Shown: piece after piece, positions 52,301 to 62,500 of the stretch
Layout of the letters: each line of letters begins with the position of its first letter
How positions within the stretch are numbered: position 1 is the stretch's first letter
Origin: Streptomyces mirabilis
Lineage (GTDB): Bacteria; Actinomycetota; Actinomycetes; Streptomycetales; Streptomycetaceae
Length of the DNA: 64,000 nt
Assembly (NCBI RefSeq): GCF_039503195.1
Contig: NZ_JBCJKP010000001.1
Location: 10,106,001-10,170,000 of the forward strand
Direction: 5' to 3'
Notes under the pieces: generated by a model
What the model saw: the letters and a program-made list of their open reading frames with translations, nothing else
Told to the model about the DNA's origin: nothing
Database searches by the model: none
Translations under genes and position numbers: made by a program

Positions 52301-54369
52301 CGGTCGGTGGGGAAGTCCGAGGTCGCGTCGGTGCCGTCCGCGACGAGCCGCCACAGATCCTCCGGGGACTCCACGTCCCCCGGGTAGCGGCATGCCATGG
52401 CCACGACGGCGATGGGCTCCCCGGGCTCGACGCGGGGTCCGCCGCCGGACGTGCGCGCGGCGGCGGGCCTGCGGTCGCCGTGCAGTGCGTCGCGCACCAG
52501 GACCCTCGCGGCGGCCGGCGTGGGATGGTCGAACACCAGCGTCGCCGGCAGATCGAGACCGGTCGCCGTGCCCAGCCGGTCGCGCAACAGCACACCGCCG
52601 AGCGAGGTGAGTCCCTGTGCCGTGAAGGGCAGTTCGGGATCGAGCGACTGCGCGGGGACGTCGAGCGTGCGGGCGGTCTCGTCGAGCACCAGGTCCAGTA
52701 CGGCGTCGGACGCGGCCGTCAGCCGCGCACGCAGCGCCGAGGACGCGGCCGCACGTTCGGCGGCGAGCCGCTCCGTCAACTGCTCGGCGAGCGCCGACCG
52801 GACGATCTTGCCGGAGGGCGTGCGGGGGATCGCGGGGGTGGGGTAGATCTCGTCCGGCACCTTGAACCCGGACAGCCGCTCCCGGCAGTCGGCGAGCGCC
52901 CGCGCCGTGTCGAACCCGTCCGGTCCCGGGACGACGAAGGCGACCGGCACCTCGCCCAGCACGTCGTGCCGCCGGCCGACGACAGCGGCGTCGGCGATGT
53001 CGGCACGGGCCAGCAGTACCTGTTCGACCTCGGACGGATTGATGTTCTCCCCGCCCCGGATGATGAGTTCCTTGACCCGGCCGGTGACATGGAGATGGCC
53101 GTTCGCGCCGAGCCGGCCCAGGTCCCCCGTGCGGTACCAACCGTCGGAGAACGCCTTCGCGGTGGCGTCCGGACGGTTGTGATAGCCCGTCATCAGTCCG
53201 GGGCCGCGGACCCAGATCTCCCCGTCAGCCCCGTCGGTGACCTCGGAACCGGTGGACGGATCAGTCAGCCGCACCGAGAGCCCCGGCAGCGGAGGCCCGC
53301 TGGAGGCGTCGTCACGGGGTCCGTCGAGCCACTGGACCGCGATCTTCCCGCAGGTCTCCGTGGAGCCGTAGCCGTCGAGCAGGGGAGCGCCGAGGACACG
53401 GCCGACCTCCGCTTTCAGCTCAGGAGGACAGGGGGCGCCCCCGGTGACACACAGGCGCAGTGACGAGGACACCGGGGCCGCCGTCTCCCGCAGCGACTCC
53501 AGCAGGAGGCGGTACGTGGCGGGCACCCCGGCCAGAACGGTGACGGGCTCGGCGGCCAGCGCCTGGGCGACGCTCGCACCCGGGGCGAGGAGGCGTGCGC
53601 TCGCACCGACCGCGATCACTCCCATGAGGCACAGCGAGTGCGCGAAGGCGTGGAACATGGGCAGGGGCCACAGCAGTCGGTCCTCCTCCCGCAGTCCGTG
53701 CGCCGGCACGTAGGCAGCCGCCACCGACCACAGGGCGGCACGCTGGGTGGAGACCACGCCCTTGCTCTCCCCGGTCGTGCCCGAGGTGTAGAGAATCCAC
53801 GCCGGATCGTCGAGACCGAGGTCGTCCCGGGGCGCCACACCAGGATCCGTCCCGGCCAGGTCCTCGAAGGCGAGCGCGTCGGCGGGCGGGTCCTCGAAGG
53901 CGAGCGCGTCGGCGGGCGGGTCCTCGAAGGCGAGCGCGTCGGCGGGCCGGTCGCCCGGGCCGACGACGGCCACCCGTAACTCGGGCCGCACGGCGGCCAG
54001 TCGGGCGACCCGGGGGGCGAGCGACTCCTCGGTGATCACCAGGATCGCGCCACTGTCGTCGAGGAAATGCCCCACCTCCTCGGCCGACGCACCGGGGTTC
54101 AACAGCACGCCGATGGCCCCGGCCCGCAGCACCCCGAGAAAGCTCTCCACGAGTTCCACCCGATTGCCCAGATGGATCGCGACCCGCTCCCCGCGCCGCA
54201 CCCCGAGCCGCGCCAGATGCCCCGCCAGCCGGCCGGTGCGCTCCTCCAACTCCCGGTAGGTGACGGCGCGGCGGCCGTCCACATAGGCGGTCCTGCCTCC
54301 CCGCCGAGCCGCATGCTCCTTCAGCGTGCCGGTCAACACCCGCACCAACTCGCCCTGGAACTCGGCCAT
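46372..54369 (-). CDS. Single-module type I polyketide synthase AL-ACP-KS-AT-DH-KR-ACP-TE
   Basis: The 2665-residue protein has this order: acyl-AMP ligase 1-545 ([25 protein letters not shown] with Lys521); ACP1 555-630 (Ser589 in GLTSL); KS 650-1075 (Cys824 in DTACSSSL, His959, His999); AT 1178-1480 (Ser1269 in GHSIGE; HAFH at 1366-1369, the malonyl-CoA type); DH 1537-1800 (His1569 in [11 protein letters not shown], Asp1738); KR 1990-2170 (GGTGSLG, LDD at 2081-2083, Tyr2138); ACP2 2265-2350 (Ser2310); TE 2440-2655 (Ser2515, Asp2542, His2635). No ER is present. All active residues are intact. It would activate a carboxylic acid, extend it once with malonate, reduce and dehydrate it, and release an alpha,beta-unsaturated acid. 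No tailoring genes are clearly linked. Confidence 0.93.
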   Translation of the reverse strand: MAEFQGELVRVLTGTLKEHAARRGGRTAYVDGRRAVTYRELEERTGRLAGHLARLGVRRGERVAIHLGNRVELVESFLGVLRAGAIGVLLNPGASAEEVGHFLDDSGAILVITEESLAPRVARLAAVRPELRVAVVGPGDRPADALAFEDPPADALAFEDPPADALAFEDLAGTDPGVAPRDDLGLDDPAWILYTSGTTGESKGVVSTQRAALWSVAAAYVPAHGLREEDRLLWPLPMFHAFAHSLCLMGVIAVGASARLLAPGASVAQALAAEPVTVLAGVPATYRLLLESLRETAAPVSSSLRLCVTGGAPCPPELKAEVGRVLGAPLLDGYGSTETCGKIAVQWLDGPRDDASSGPPLPGLSVRLTDPSTGSEVTDGADGEIWVRGPGLMTGYHNRPDATAKAFSDGWYRTGDLGRLGANGHLHVTGRVKELIIRGGENINPSEVEQVLLARADIADAAVVGRRHDVLGEVPVAFVVPGPDGFDTARALADCRERLSGFKVPDEIYPTPAIPRTPSGKIVRSALAEQLTERLAAERAAASSALRARLTAASDAVLDLVLDETARTLDVPAQSLDPELPFTAQGLTSLGGVLLRDRLGTATGLDLPATLVFDHPTPAAARVLVRDALHGDRRPAAARTSGGGPRVEPGEPIAVVAMACRYPGDVESPEDLWRLVADGTDATSDFPTDRGWNTADLYDPDPDRPGTSLTRRGGFLHRAADFDAAFFHMSPREALATDPQQRLLLETGWELLERAGLDPSELRGSDTGVFVGVMHADYGRRLLQRGGHELEAHLALGSAGSVASGRIAYTLGLRGPAVTVDTACSSSLVAMHTAVRSLRDGECSLAVAGGVTVMASPGPFIAFSRLRGLAPDGRCKPFSAAADGTAWGEGVGLVLLERLSDARRNGHPVLAVLRGSAVNSDGASNGLTAPNGPAQQRVIHAALADAGLSAADVDSVEAHGTGTALGDPIEAHALLATYGQHRAAQRPLWLGSLKSNLGHTQAAAGVGGVIKTVLAMHHERLPRTLHADEPSPRVDWSSGAVRLLTRDEAWPPVPGRPRRAAVSAFGIGGTNAHVILEEAEAGTVAAAPSRRGAATPPLLLSGANSAALRTQAARTAAVLRERPELALVDVAFTHATARAALPHRASVAADDRAGTLSALDALAETATSRPADSAGRSALLFTGQGAQRSGMGRELCEAFPVFADSFNALCDRFDAHLEHPLRSVLWDAAASALLDRTDFTQAALFTFEVSAFRLLESWGVRPDFLAGHSIGEAAAAHAAGILSERDAVELVAARGRLMRELPAGGAMVALDATEVEVTRELTDGTAIAAVNGPRAVVVSGVEQPVLALARRFAALGRRTVRLRVSHAFHSPLMDPMLAEFGHVVGGLTYGPARIPVLSGLTGLPAAGDELRSAEYWVRHAREAVRFGDALCWLAYDGRVTAFTEIGPDAHLTAQAMTALAEGGRDPLFTAAARRGAPEPRTLFDALGRLHVHGVPVDWRRVYADSGARRVDLPTYPFQRQRYWLSEPATDAPTGSGHPLLTQTVTVPGTERVLCGGRLSGAAQPWLRDHAVGGHTLVPGAAFADLVLHAGDACGVTVLEDLALLTPLFLPAADDEGIQVQVALGDPDGAGRRTADVYARPEESGALGAWTHHATGRLGPAVAGVLERPASLDAWPPPGATPVDLTGAYERLAATGLAYGPAFRGVTALWRRGEELFAEVGPVSLPEARRHILHPALLDAALHAGLLAEPPSGPARLPFAWQGLTLHATGATALRVRIRNTGPDTVGLDLATPSGAPVARLESMTTRPVPKAGVAPVGELYRLRWTGVPAVGEGPAVAVEEPDDLGLAAFLPRRAPASGAADTAEVVVVSLSARADEGTDPAAAAHALTVRALDPLRARLAGSGRLAVVTRGAADAAPDLPAATVWGLLRAAQAEYPGRLTLVDVDGRPESLRLLPAALGMNEPQLAIRDGLLSIPRLAATSGATVDGSLGRGTVLITGGTGSLGALLARHLVDRHGVRHLVLVSRRGERAPGAPALRSELEGAGARVDLMACDITERNQLTSLIKEFGPDLTTVVHTAGVLDDGVLEAMTPERLAAVLRPKADAAWHLHELTKDLPLSQFVLFSSAAGLLGNPGQANYAAANSFLDALARHRTALGLPALSLAWGPWADDDGMAARAGRVHGGAVRAVSPEQALALFDAALGGREPVLAPLPLDRSPAALPAGTPVPPPLRGLLRPARPTASPAAANGMASEVTEPDGVAGAWRERLAALPPSERAPALVELVRAEVATVLGHTQVEAVDRDFPELGLDSLMSVLLRNRLSLLAGIPLAATVAYDWPSAEQLAGHLYAELSGALADDAAAAGPPDGDRRHEPRPDVPTVERRRETGRSLPTLYRQVCEAGDVVSAMHLLVSASLAAPTFGHDEGARHAIPPLRLASGSDGPALVCVPGFATHLGRPWYAGLAGPFEGERDVFELRHPGVDTGVAVARDLETLAELHAATVRRHLGDRPYVVVGHSMGGSAAHAVTARLAADGAPPAGLVLVDSYHVTPDREAEPWLLAMPARIPAAVGERFDSAVDDLTLLALGAYTRMFRGWDPQPTRVPTLLVRACEPLPDMPSRWRSSWPLPHDTVDAPGSHLGVLEENAPTTARAVREWIDALAPGRARTA
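53861..53950 (-). repeat. Three 30-base tandem repeats in the PKS ligase domain
   Basis: Units at 53861-53890, 53891-53920 and 53921-53950 are identical except for one base in the last. They encode [14 protein letters not shown] decapeptides at residues about 142-171, in a surface loop before the YTSGTTG motif. Confidence 0.93.
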
Positions 54370-54517
54370 TTCCCACCCCTACGACTTCGACCGCAGACCA
54401 CTCGCCGTAACCGTACGTCAGCCGAAGTCCCGTTCAGCGGCGCTGCAACCCGGCGGCGCGTCGGCCGCCGCTCCACACCATCCCCCCCCCGACCCTCCGG
54501 AGGCGGGGCCCACTTGC

Positions 54518-55015
54518 TCAGTCCGCGCCCGGACCGGCGATGCGTTCGACACGCGGCTCGGCGAGCCTGGCGTAGTCCGCCCCGGACATGGCCAGCGAAC
54601 GGTCAAGGCGGGCGGCGTTGAAGTAGAGGCACGGCCGCGCGACGACGTCCGGATCGGCGACGAGTTCGAGTGCGGGGTCGAAGCTGAAGGGCAGAACGGT
54701 ACCGGGGACGGCATGGGCCAGTCGCTCCGCCGTGGCGGCGTCGCAGAATCCGACGTAGCGGGCCGCGAACAGCGTGCGGATGGCGGCGAGGTCCACACGC
54801 CGGTCCCCGGGAACGACCGCGAGCACGTGGCGAGTGACCCGCCGGTCGATCTTGACCATCAGGACGAGGCACTTCGCGGCTTCGGACGCCGGGTGCCCGC
54901 GCAGTGCGCTGACCGTCTCGGTGGTGCCTTCCGGTTCGTGGTCGATGAGTTCGTACGCGGTCGCGGTGCTGTCGAGCAGGCTGATCAGACGCTCGTAGGT
55001 GCCGTTGTCCGGCAT
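54518..55015 (-). CDS. YbaK/EbsC-type aminoacyl-tRNA deacylase-like protein
   Basis: ATG 55015, after GGGGAG, gives 165 residues. The sequence YELIDHEPEGTTETVSALRGHPASEAAKCLVLMVK carries the conserved Lys of the family. VLAVVPGDRRVDLAAIRTLF, then VPGTVLPFSF and a GADYARLAEP end follow. Related proteins hydrolyse mischarged tRNAs in trans. Its first 31 bases overlap the end of the EamA gene, so the two are cotranscribed. Confidence 0.85.
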   Translation of the reverse strand: MPDNGTYERLISLLDSTATAYELIDHEPEGTTETVSALRGHPASEAAKCLVLMVKIDRRVTRHVLAVVPGDRRVDLAAIRTLFAARYVGFCDAATAERLAHAVPGTVLPFSFDPALELVADPDVVARPCLYFNAARLDRSLAMSGADYARLAEPRVERIAGPGAD

Positions 55016-55923
55016 GGGGACTCCCCGATGTGGGTGGTGCGGTGGGTGCGTTCGATGTGCTGTCCCCAGTACGTTCCGGTGACCATGAGCGCAGCGCCGA
55101 GGGCGGCGAGGACGGTGAACCCTTCGCCGCCGAGGCAGACGCCGACCACGACCGCCCAGACCGGTTCGGTGCCCAGCAGCAGACTGGCCCGGCTGGCAGA
55201 GCTCTTCTGCACCGCCCAGGTCTGGGCGAGGAAGGCGAACACGCTGCAGAACAGGGCGAGATACACGAGCTGACCCCAGACCGCGGCATCGACCCGAGTC
55301 AGCGTCGGCAGGGCGCTCGCGGCGGGCACGACGAACAGCGCCGAGCCGACAGCCGTCTGGACGGCAGTGAGCTGCAACGGCCTCACGACGCGCCCCTTCG
55401 TGAGCCGCCCCACGAGTGCGACATGTGCCGCGCGCACCACCGCGGCGGCGAGCATCAGCAGGTCGCCGATCCCAGGGGTGTGGAAGCCGTTGCCGGACAT
55501 GAGCAGGGCGACGGCCAGCAGACACACACCCGTGGCGGCGAAGAAGCGCGGAGGCAGCCGTCCGTTGTCCGTCGTGCGGTCCAGCAGTGGGGTGAGGACG
55601 ATGGTGAGGCTGATGATCAGTCCGGCGTTGGCCGCGCTGGTGTACGCGACGCCGTACGTCTCCAGAATCAGGACAGCGGCCTGGGTGATCCCCAGCACAG
55701 TCCCGATTCGTACTTCGTCCCGCGTGCAGCGCTCCTTCCGGCGGGCGGCGACGAGGGCGAGGCAGGCGATCGCGGAGATCGCGTACCGCGCGAACAGCAC
55801 CACCAGGACGGGCAGGGCATGGGTGGCCGTCTTCGCGGCCAGGTAGCTGGAGCCCCAGACGATGGCGACAAGGAGAAGCACTGCGTCAGTGCGGCGGGTG
55901 TGAAACACGCCCCTACGCTGCAC
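54985..55923 (-). CDS. EamA/DMT-family membrane transporter
   Basis: The protein has about 312 residues and ten hydrophobic segments, with two EamA repeats: VLLLVAIVWGSSYLAAKTA near the start and VYLALFCSVFAFLAQTWAVQKSSASRASLLLGTEPVWAVVVG near the end. The start is uncertain: GTG 55923 (GGGTGGGA upstream) is preferred; GTG 55932, GTG 55908 and TTG 55962 are possible, though the last overlaps a palindrome. It is divergent from a LysR gene, which likely controls it. Exporters of amino acids or metabolites are common in the family. Confidence 0.85.
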   Translation of the reverse strand: MQRRGVFHTRRTDAVLLLVAIVWGSSYLAAKTATHALPVLVVLFARYAISAIACLALVAARRKERCTRDEVRIGTVLGITQAAVLILETYGVAYTSAANAGLIISLTIVLTPLLDRTTDNGRLPPRFFAATGVCLLAVALLMSGNGFHTPGIGDLLMLAAAVVRAAHVALVGRLTKGRVVRPLQLTAVQTAVGSALFVVPAASALPTLTRVDAAVWGQLVYLALFCSVFAFLAQTWAVQKSSASRASLLLGTEPVWAVVVGVCLGGEGFTVLAALGAALMVTGTYWGQHIERTHRTTHIGESPCRTTAPTSV

Positions 55924-55953
55924 TGTTCCCACCCTGAAGCCAAGAACGATGTT

Positions 55954-55970
55954 CTTCAGCAAACCTGAAG
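55954..55970. promoter_or_regulatory. LysR-type palindrome CTTCAG-N5-CTGAAG
   Basis: Perfect six-base arms flank CAAAC, between the divergent EamA and LysR genes. It covers the expected -35 area of the LysR gene (a -10-like TACACT lies at 55977-55982), which fits autoregulation. Confidence 0.75.
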
Positions 55971-55988
55971 CATCACTACACTGAGCAG

Positions 55989-56909
55989 GTGAATGAGCGG
56001 CAGTTGCAGATCTTGCGGGAGCTCGGCGAGTCGGGAAGCGTCACCGCCACCGCCGAGGCGCTGTTGATGACGCCCTCGGCGATCTCCCAGCAGTTGCGGC
56101 TGCTGCAACGCTCCATCCCGGTCCCTCTCACCGCACGTGACGGCCGACGGCTGGTGCTCACCGATGCCGGGCAAGCCCTGGCTCGTGCCGCGATCGAGGT
56201 GGAGACCGCGATGGCCGCGGCACGGCACGCGATCGACGAGTTCGTCGACCAGCCGGACGCGGGCGTGTCGGTGGCGGCCTTCCACAGCGCGGCCTCCGCG
56301 TTCTTCCCGCTCCTGCTGCTCGGCCAGGCAGGACCTGGACGCCCGCGGCTCTCGCTCGCCGACGAGGACGTCGCGCAGGACCACTTCCCCGGACTGACCC
56401 GGGACTACGACCTCGTACTCGCCCACCGTCTCGACCAGGCGCCGCCGTGGCCGGACACGGTCACCGCCGACACGCTGCTGCGTGAGCCGCTGGACGTGGC
56501 CCTGCCGGCCGGGCACCCCCTGACCGTCAAACGACGTCTGACCCCGCGCGACGTCGCGGACCAACCCTGGATCACCGTCCACGACGGGTTCCCGCTGATG
56601 GCCACCATCGACGCCATCGCGAGCGCCGCGAACCGACGGCTCGACATCGTCCATCGCATCAACGAATTCTCGGTCGTCGCCGAGGCCGTCGCCGCCGGAG
56701 GGGGCCTGGCCCTCATGCCCCGCTGGACCACGCGCCCACATCCCGCACTCGTCCTCAGACCTCTCAGCGGCGTGCACACCCGGCGCCACATCGACGTGCT
56801 CCACCGCCCCGAACGCGCCGCGCGAAGAGCCGTACGCACGGTGCTCACCGAACTCCACCGAGCAGCGGCGACGATCCAGAGGCGGGACGGCAGCGCGCTT
56901 CCGGCGTGA
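55989..56909 (+). CDS. LysR-family transcriptional regulator
   Basis: The 306-residue protein has the LysR helix-turn-helix at the start: MNERQLQILRELGESGSVTATAEALLMTPSAISQQLRLLQ. The effector domain includes LREPLDVALPAGHPL and VAEAVAAGGGLALMP. GTG 55989 lies about seven bases after a TACACT -10, so the message is probably leaderless. It is divergent from EamA and probably activates or represses that exporter. Confidence 0.9.
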   Translation: MNERQLQILRELGESGSVTATAEALLMTPSAISQQLRLLQRSIPVPLTARDGRRLVLTDAGQALARAAIEVETAMAAARHAIDEFVDQPDAGVSVAAFHSAASAFFPLLLLGQAGPGRPRLSLADEDVAQDHFPGLTRDYDLVLAHRLDQAPPWPDTVTADTLLREPLDVALPAGHPLTVKRRLTPRDVADQPWITVHDGFPLMATIDAIASAANRRLDIVHRINEFSVVAEAVAAGGGLALMPRWTTRPHPALVLRPLSGVHTRRHIDVLHRPERAARRAVRTVLTELHRAAATIQRRDGSALPA

Positions 56910-57116
56910 AAGCGACGCCCGCGACCAGACCGGTCAGGATTCGAGAAGCGCCGGCCGGTGAGCCGCGGCTAGCGTGACGGCCAGGCCGACAGCGACCGCT
57001 GCCACGAACGCTCCGACACGGGAAATGGCAGACGTTACCCTCGGAGCTGGTCGGATCCAGCCAGGCGACGCCGACGGAGTCCGCGCAGGCGGCCCCACTC
57101 GACAGATGGAGACACG

Positions 57117-59507
<2,391 letters not shown>

Positions 59508-60357
59508 CGGGGGTCCTTGCGACCCGACTCAAGTCAACGTCGAGCGCACAACGTGGTTTGTGGTCCCGGGGCCCCCGCTCATCGGGTCGAGGGCCCTGGG
59601 CCACTGCCTCGGTCGGCCACTCCAACACGGTCAGTTCCGGCCACTGGTGTTGCCAACGGGCTGCTTTGGTCTCGTAGACCTCCCGAGGGGCGAGTACCGG
59701 ATTGGGGTGTACGACGAGGTTGAACACGTCAGCGAGTCCGTGCGGTGCGTAGACGCGCCACCGACCGTCGGCCTCCAATCGCACTCCCAGACAGCAGGTG
59801 GTCGCCGCGAAGCAGTCGACGGCTGCCTCCGTGGAGGTGTGGGGAGGGCACGGAATCCCGAACTTCCGCTCGTACCAGAGGTGAACCCGCGCCTCGTTGC
59901 GAACCTCGACTTCGGCAGGCAGACCGGCGAAGACCTCTCGGGCCGCCTTGATCACCTCGTCCTCCGCCTCCCAGGACAGGTCACCGTCGTCGAAGTAGAA
60001 GAGGTCGTAGTCCTTGATCCCCTTGGTCGGCGGCCGGTCGGTCACCACGTTCCACACCGTCTGGAACAGACACCCCGCGGTCAGGTACCAGCCGGGCAGG
60101 TCCAGTGCCGCCGCCCCGCGCAGCACCTCCAGCAGCACCTCATTGCGTGACAGGACGGACTTGAGGGCGGTGAGCTGCTCATCCAGCGGAAGACGACCGA
60201 TCATCGCCCATGCCTACCACGCAACACGGCGCCGCGGTGCCGCCGGTCCCCTTCGACCCCGCACCGGCGGGTGGCCTGCATGAGTTCGCCCGGCGGCGGC
60301 ACTACGGTGGTCGGTGTAAGGGTGTCATCACATGAGGGCCGACCCGCGGGTGGCGCG

Positions 60358-60987
60358 ATGTGTTGGAGTGCGACGGCCGACCTGGCCGCCGGTGTCGGGA
60401 TCGGCGCGGTCGGGGTGGCCTGTGTGGCGCGGGCACGGCGGGTCCGTGATCTGCCGCTGGCCGCGCTGCCGTTGATCCTCGGGGCGCATCAGATCGTGGA
60501 GTCCGTGGTCTGGGACTCCGGCGGGGGTACGGGCCCGGCGACCGTCGCCTGGGCCGTCATCGCGCTGCCCCTGCTCGCGGTGTGGGTCCCGGCCGGTGTG
60601 ATGTGCGCGGCGCCCCCGCGCGCCCGACGCGGGCTGACGGTCCTCCTGGCGATCGGCCTCGCAACCGCCGCCGCACTCGCCTACGCCCTCGTGACCCGTC
60701 CCGTCCGAGCGGAGGTCCGCGGCCACACCCTCGGCTACTTCGTGCATCTGGACCATCCCGAACTGCTCGTCGCCGGCTATCTCCTGGCCACCGTCGGCTC
60801 CCTCCTGCTCTCCGGGGACCGTGGACTTCTGCTGCTCGGGGTGCTGATGGGCACGGGCGCGCTGATCTGCTGGTTGCTGTGGGAGCTGGAGTTCGTGTCG
60901 ACCTGGTGCGCGTTCGCGGCGATCGGTTCGGTGGCGCTGTTCGGCTGGGTGCGTCGGCGCCCGGTCGGGCCGGACGCGAGGCGCTGA
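60358..60987 (+). CDS. DUF6629-type membrane protein
   Basis: ATG 60358 gives 209 residues. It begins MCWSATADLAAGVGIGAVG, the characteristic start of this family, and has about seven hydrophobic segments. LGAHQIVESVVWDSGGG, then GYFVHLDHPELLVAGYLLATVGSLLLSGDRG and LEFVSTWCAFAAIGSVAL are typical. Function is unknown. Confidence 0.83.
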   Translation: MCWSATADLAAGVGIGAVGVACVARARRVRDLPLAALPLILGAHQIVESVVWDSGGGTGPATVAWAVIALPLLAVWVPAGVMCAAPPRARRGLTVLLAIGLATAAALAYALVTRPVRAEVRGHTLGYFVHLDHPELLVAGYLLATVGSLLLSGDRGLLLLGVLMGTGALICWLLWELEFVSTWCAFAAIGSVALFGWVRRRPVGPDARR

Positions 60988-61087
60988 CAGGCACCTCGTG
61001 CGCGGCCCGCCCGGCCGTCGGCGTCGTTCAACCGATCGGTTGAACCCGGGTTCCACCGCACGCGCGTCCTCCGCTGCGTACGGATGA

Positions 61088-62068
61088 CGCACGGGGTCAC
61101 ACCACGGAGCGGTTGCCGCGGGCGGTCAGTGGGGCGCCTACTGGGACCGGCTCGGACCGCTCGGCCGGCACCTCTGGATCCCCCTGCTGTTCCTGCTGTG
61201 GACCGCCCTCGTCTTCCTCGCGCCGTCACCGCTGACGACGGCCTACGTCTGGTGTGCCGTCCCACTGGCCCGCGCGGCCCTGCGCGCGCTCGGTCGCCGC
61301 TCCGCGATGGTCACGGTCGCCGTGCTCACCTTCGTGCTCGTCGACGCACTCGTCCAGTCCACGGGCCGGTTCGACCCGGAGGTCGTCCTCGTTCCGGTGG
61401 CGGCCGTCTGGGGAACCGTCGCCCTCTACCGCGGCCAGCAGCGGGACGCCGCGATCCGCCAGCGCCTCGTCGAGGAACTGCGGGAGGCCGGAGGTGACAC
61501 GGACCCGTCTCCGTGCCGGGGCCGACGGCCTGGGCAGCAACCTCGCCGAGACCCGCCGGATGATCCGGGACCTGACCCCGCCCACCGTCGCCGAGGCCGG
61601 CCTCGAAGGCGCGCTACGGCTGCCGTGCGACCGTTCGCGTCAGGAAGGTGCCGTGGCCCGGGTGCGTTCCGCTCACTCGGAACGCATCAGCCCGCCCTCG
61701 ACGACCAGGCCGCCACCACCCTGCTCCGCATCGCCCAGAACGCCCTGGCGAACGTACGCGAACACGCCCACGCGGTGGACGTAGTGGTCACCTTCCACCG
61801 GCACCCCGATCGTGTCGAACTCGAAGTGAGCGACGACGGAGTCGGGTTCGACCCGGCCGCCACGTTCGCGGGCGAGCGCGCGCCGGGCGCCGTCCGGACG
61901 GACCGCGGATTCGGCCTCCCGGCCGCTCGCGCGCGCCTGCGTGAGTGCGGGGGCGACCTCGACGTCAGCAGCGCACCCGGCCGGGGCACCATGATCCGCG
62001 CGTCGGTGAGCGTACGGCCCCGACCGCGGCCGGTCGAGCCGTCGTTCGCACCGGCGACCGCCCGATGA
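61088..62068 (+). pseudogene. Decayed NarL-type histidine kinase
   Basis: A membrane half (HLWIPLLFLLWTALVFLAPSPL onward) is readable in one frame to about 61490 but has no start codon. LGSNLAETRRMIRDLTPPTVAEAGLEGALRLP continues in another frame to about 61640. The ATPase domain (TLLRIAQNALANVREHA, VSDDGVGFDP, GFGLPAARARL) returns to the first frame and ends at 62068. The dimerisation helix with its phospho-His is missing. Frameshifts plus a deletion mean no functional kinase is made. Confidence 0.75.
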
Positions 62069-62411
62069 CCGCCGCACCGCTGCGCGTGTTGATCGAGGCG
62101 GGCCCCCGCCGGAGGAACTGTTCCGGGCGGTCCGCACCGCGGCCGGGGGCTCCATGGGACTCGCCGCAGAGATCGTCGGCGAACTGGTCGGCCAAGTGGT
62201 CGACCCGGAGCAGGACTTGAGCCATCGCGAGATCGAGGTCGTCCGGCTGCTGGCCGAGGGGCGCAGCAACCGGGCCATCGCCGAGGCGCTGTACCTCAGC
62301 GAGGCCACGGTCAAGACCCAGCTCGTGCGCGTGTATCGCAATCTCAGGGTCGACAATCGGGCGGCGGCCGTGTCGGAGGCCGTGCGCAGGGGACTGCTCG
62401 AACTCACCTGA
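62065..62411 (+). pseudogene. Response regulator lacking its receiver domain (LuxR/NarL type)
   Basis: ATG 62065 overlaps the kinase stop (ATGA) and reads MTAAPLRVLI, the first strand of a receiver. It then jumps directly, and out of frame, to PPEELFRAVRTAAGG, the linker after a receiver. The receiver core with its Asp is deleted. From ATG 62154 an intact LuxR-type helix-turn-helix of 85 residues is readable (LSHREIEVVRLLAEGRSNRAIAEALYLSEATVKTQLVRVYRNL). A DNA-binding fragment might still be made. Confidence 0.72.
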
Positions 62412-62500
62412 CACACAAGGAGTTTGACGCGGCCCAAGTATCCTCTCCGCACCCGCGCCGACCGTCACGGGCGGGCGCGGAGAGGCATGGCGCGGTAGGG

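Noticed and set aside
46372..55015. A complete polyketide biosynthetic gene cluster around the PKS
   Set aside because: Flanking genes (M23 hydrolase, YbaK, EamA, LysR) are not typical tailoring, precursor or pathway-specific genes; only a loose link to the exporter could be argued.
56934..57026. Short minus-strand hydrophobic frame (GAFVAAVAVGLAVTLAAAHRP) upstream of the UvrA-like gene
   Set aside because: It might be a small membrane peptide or transporter relic, but no start with a ribosome site and no homologous context can be seen.
57010..57050. A sixth LacI-type operator near ACGTTACC before the UvrA-like gene
   Set aside because: Only the right half matches; the left half lacks GGAA next to the centre, so it does not meet the palindrome pattern of the other five.
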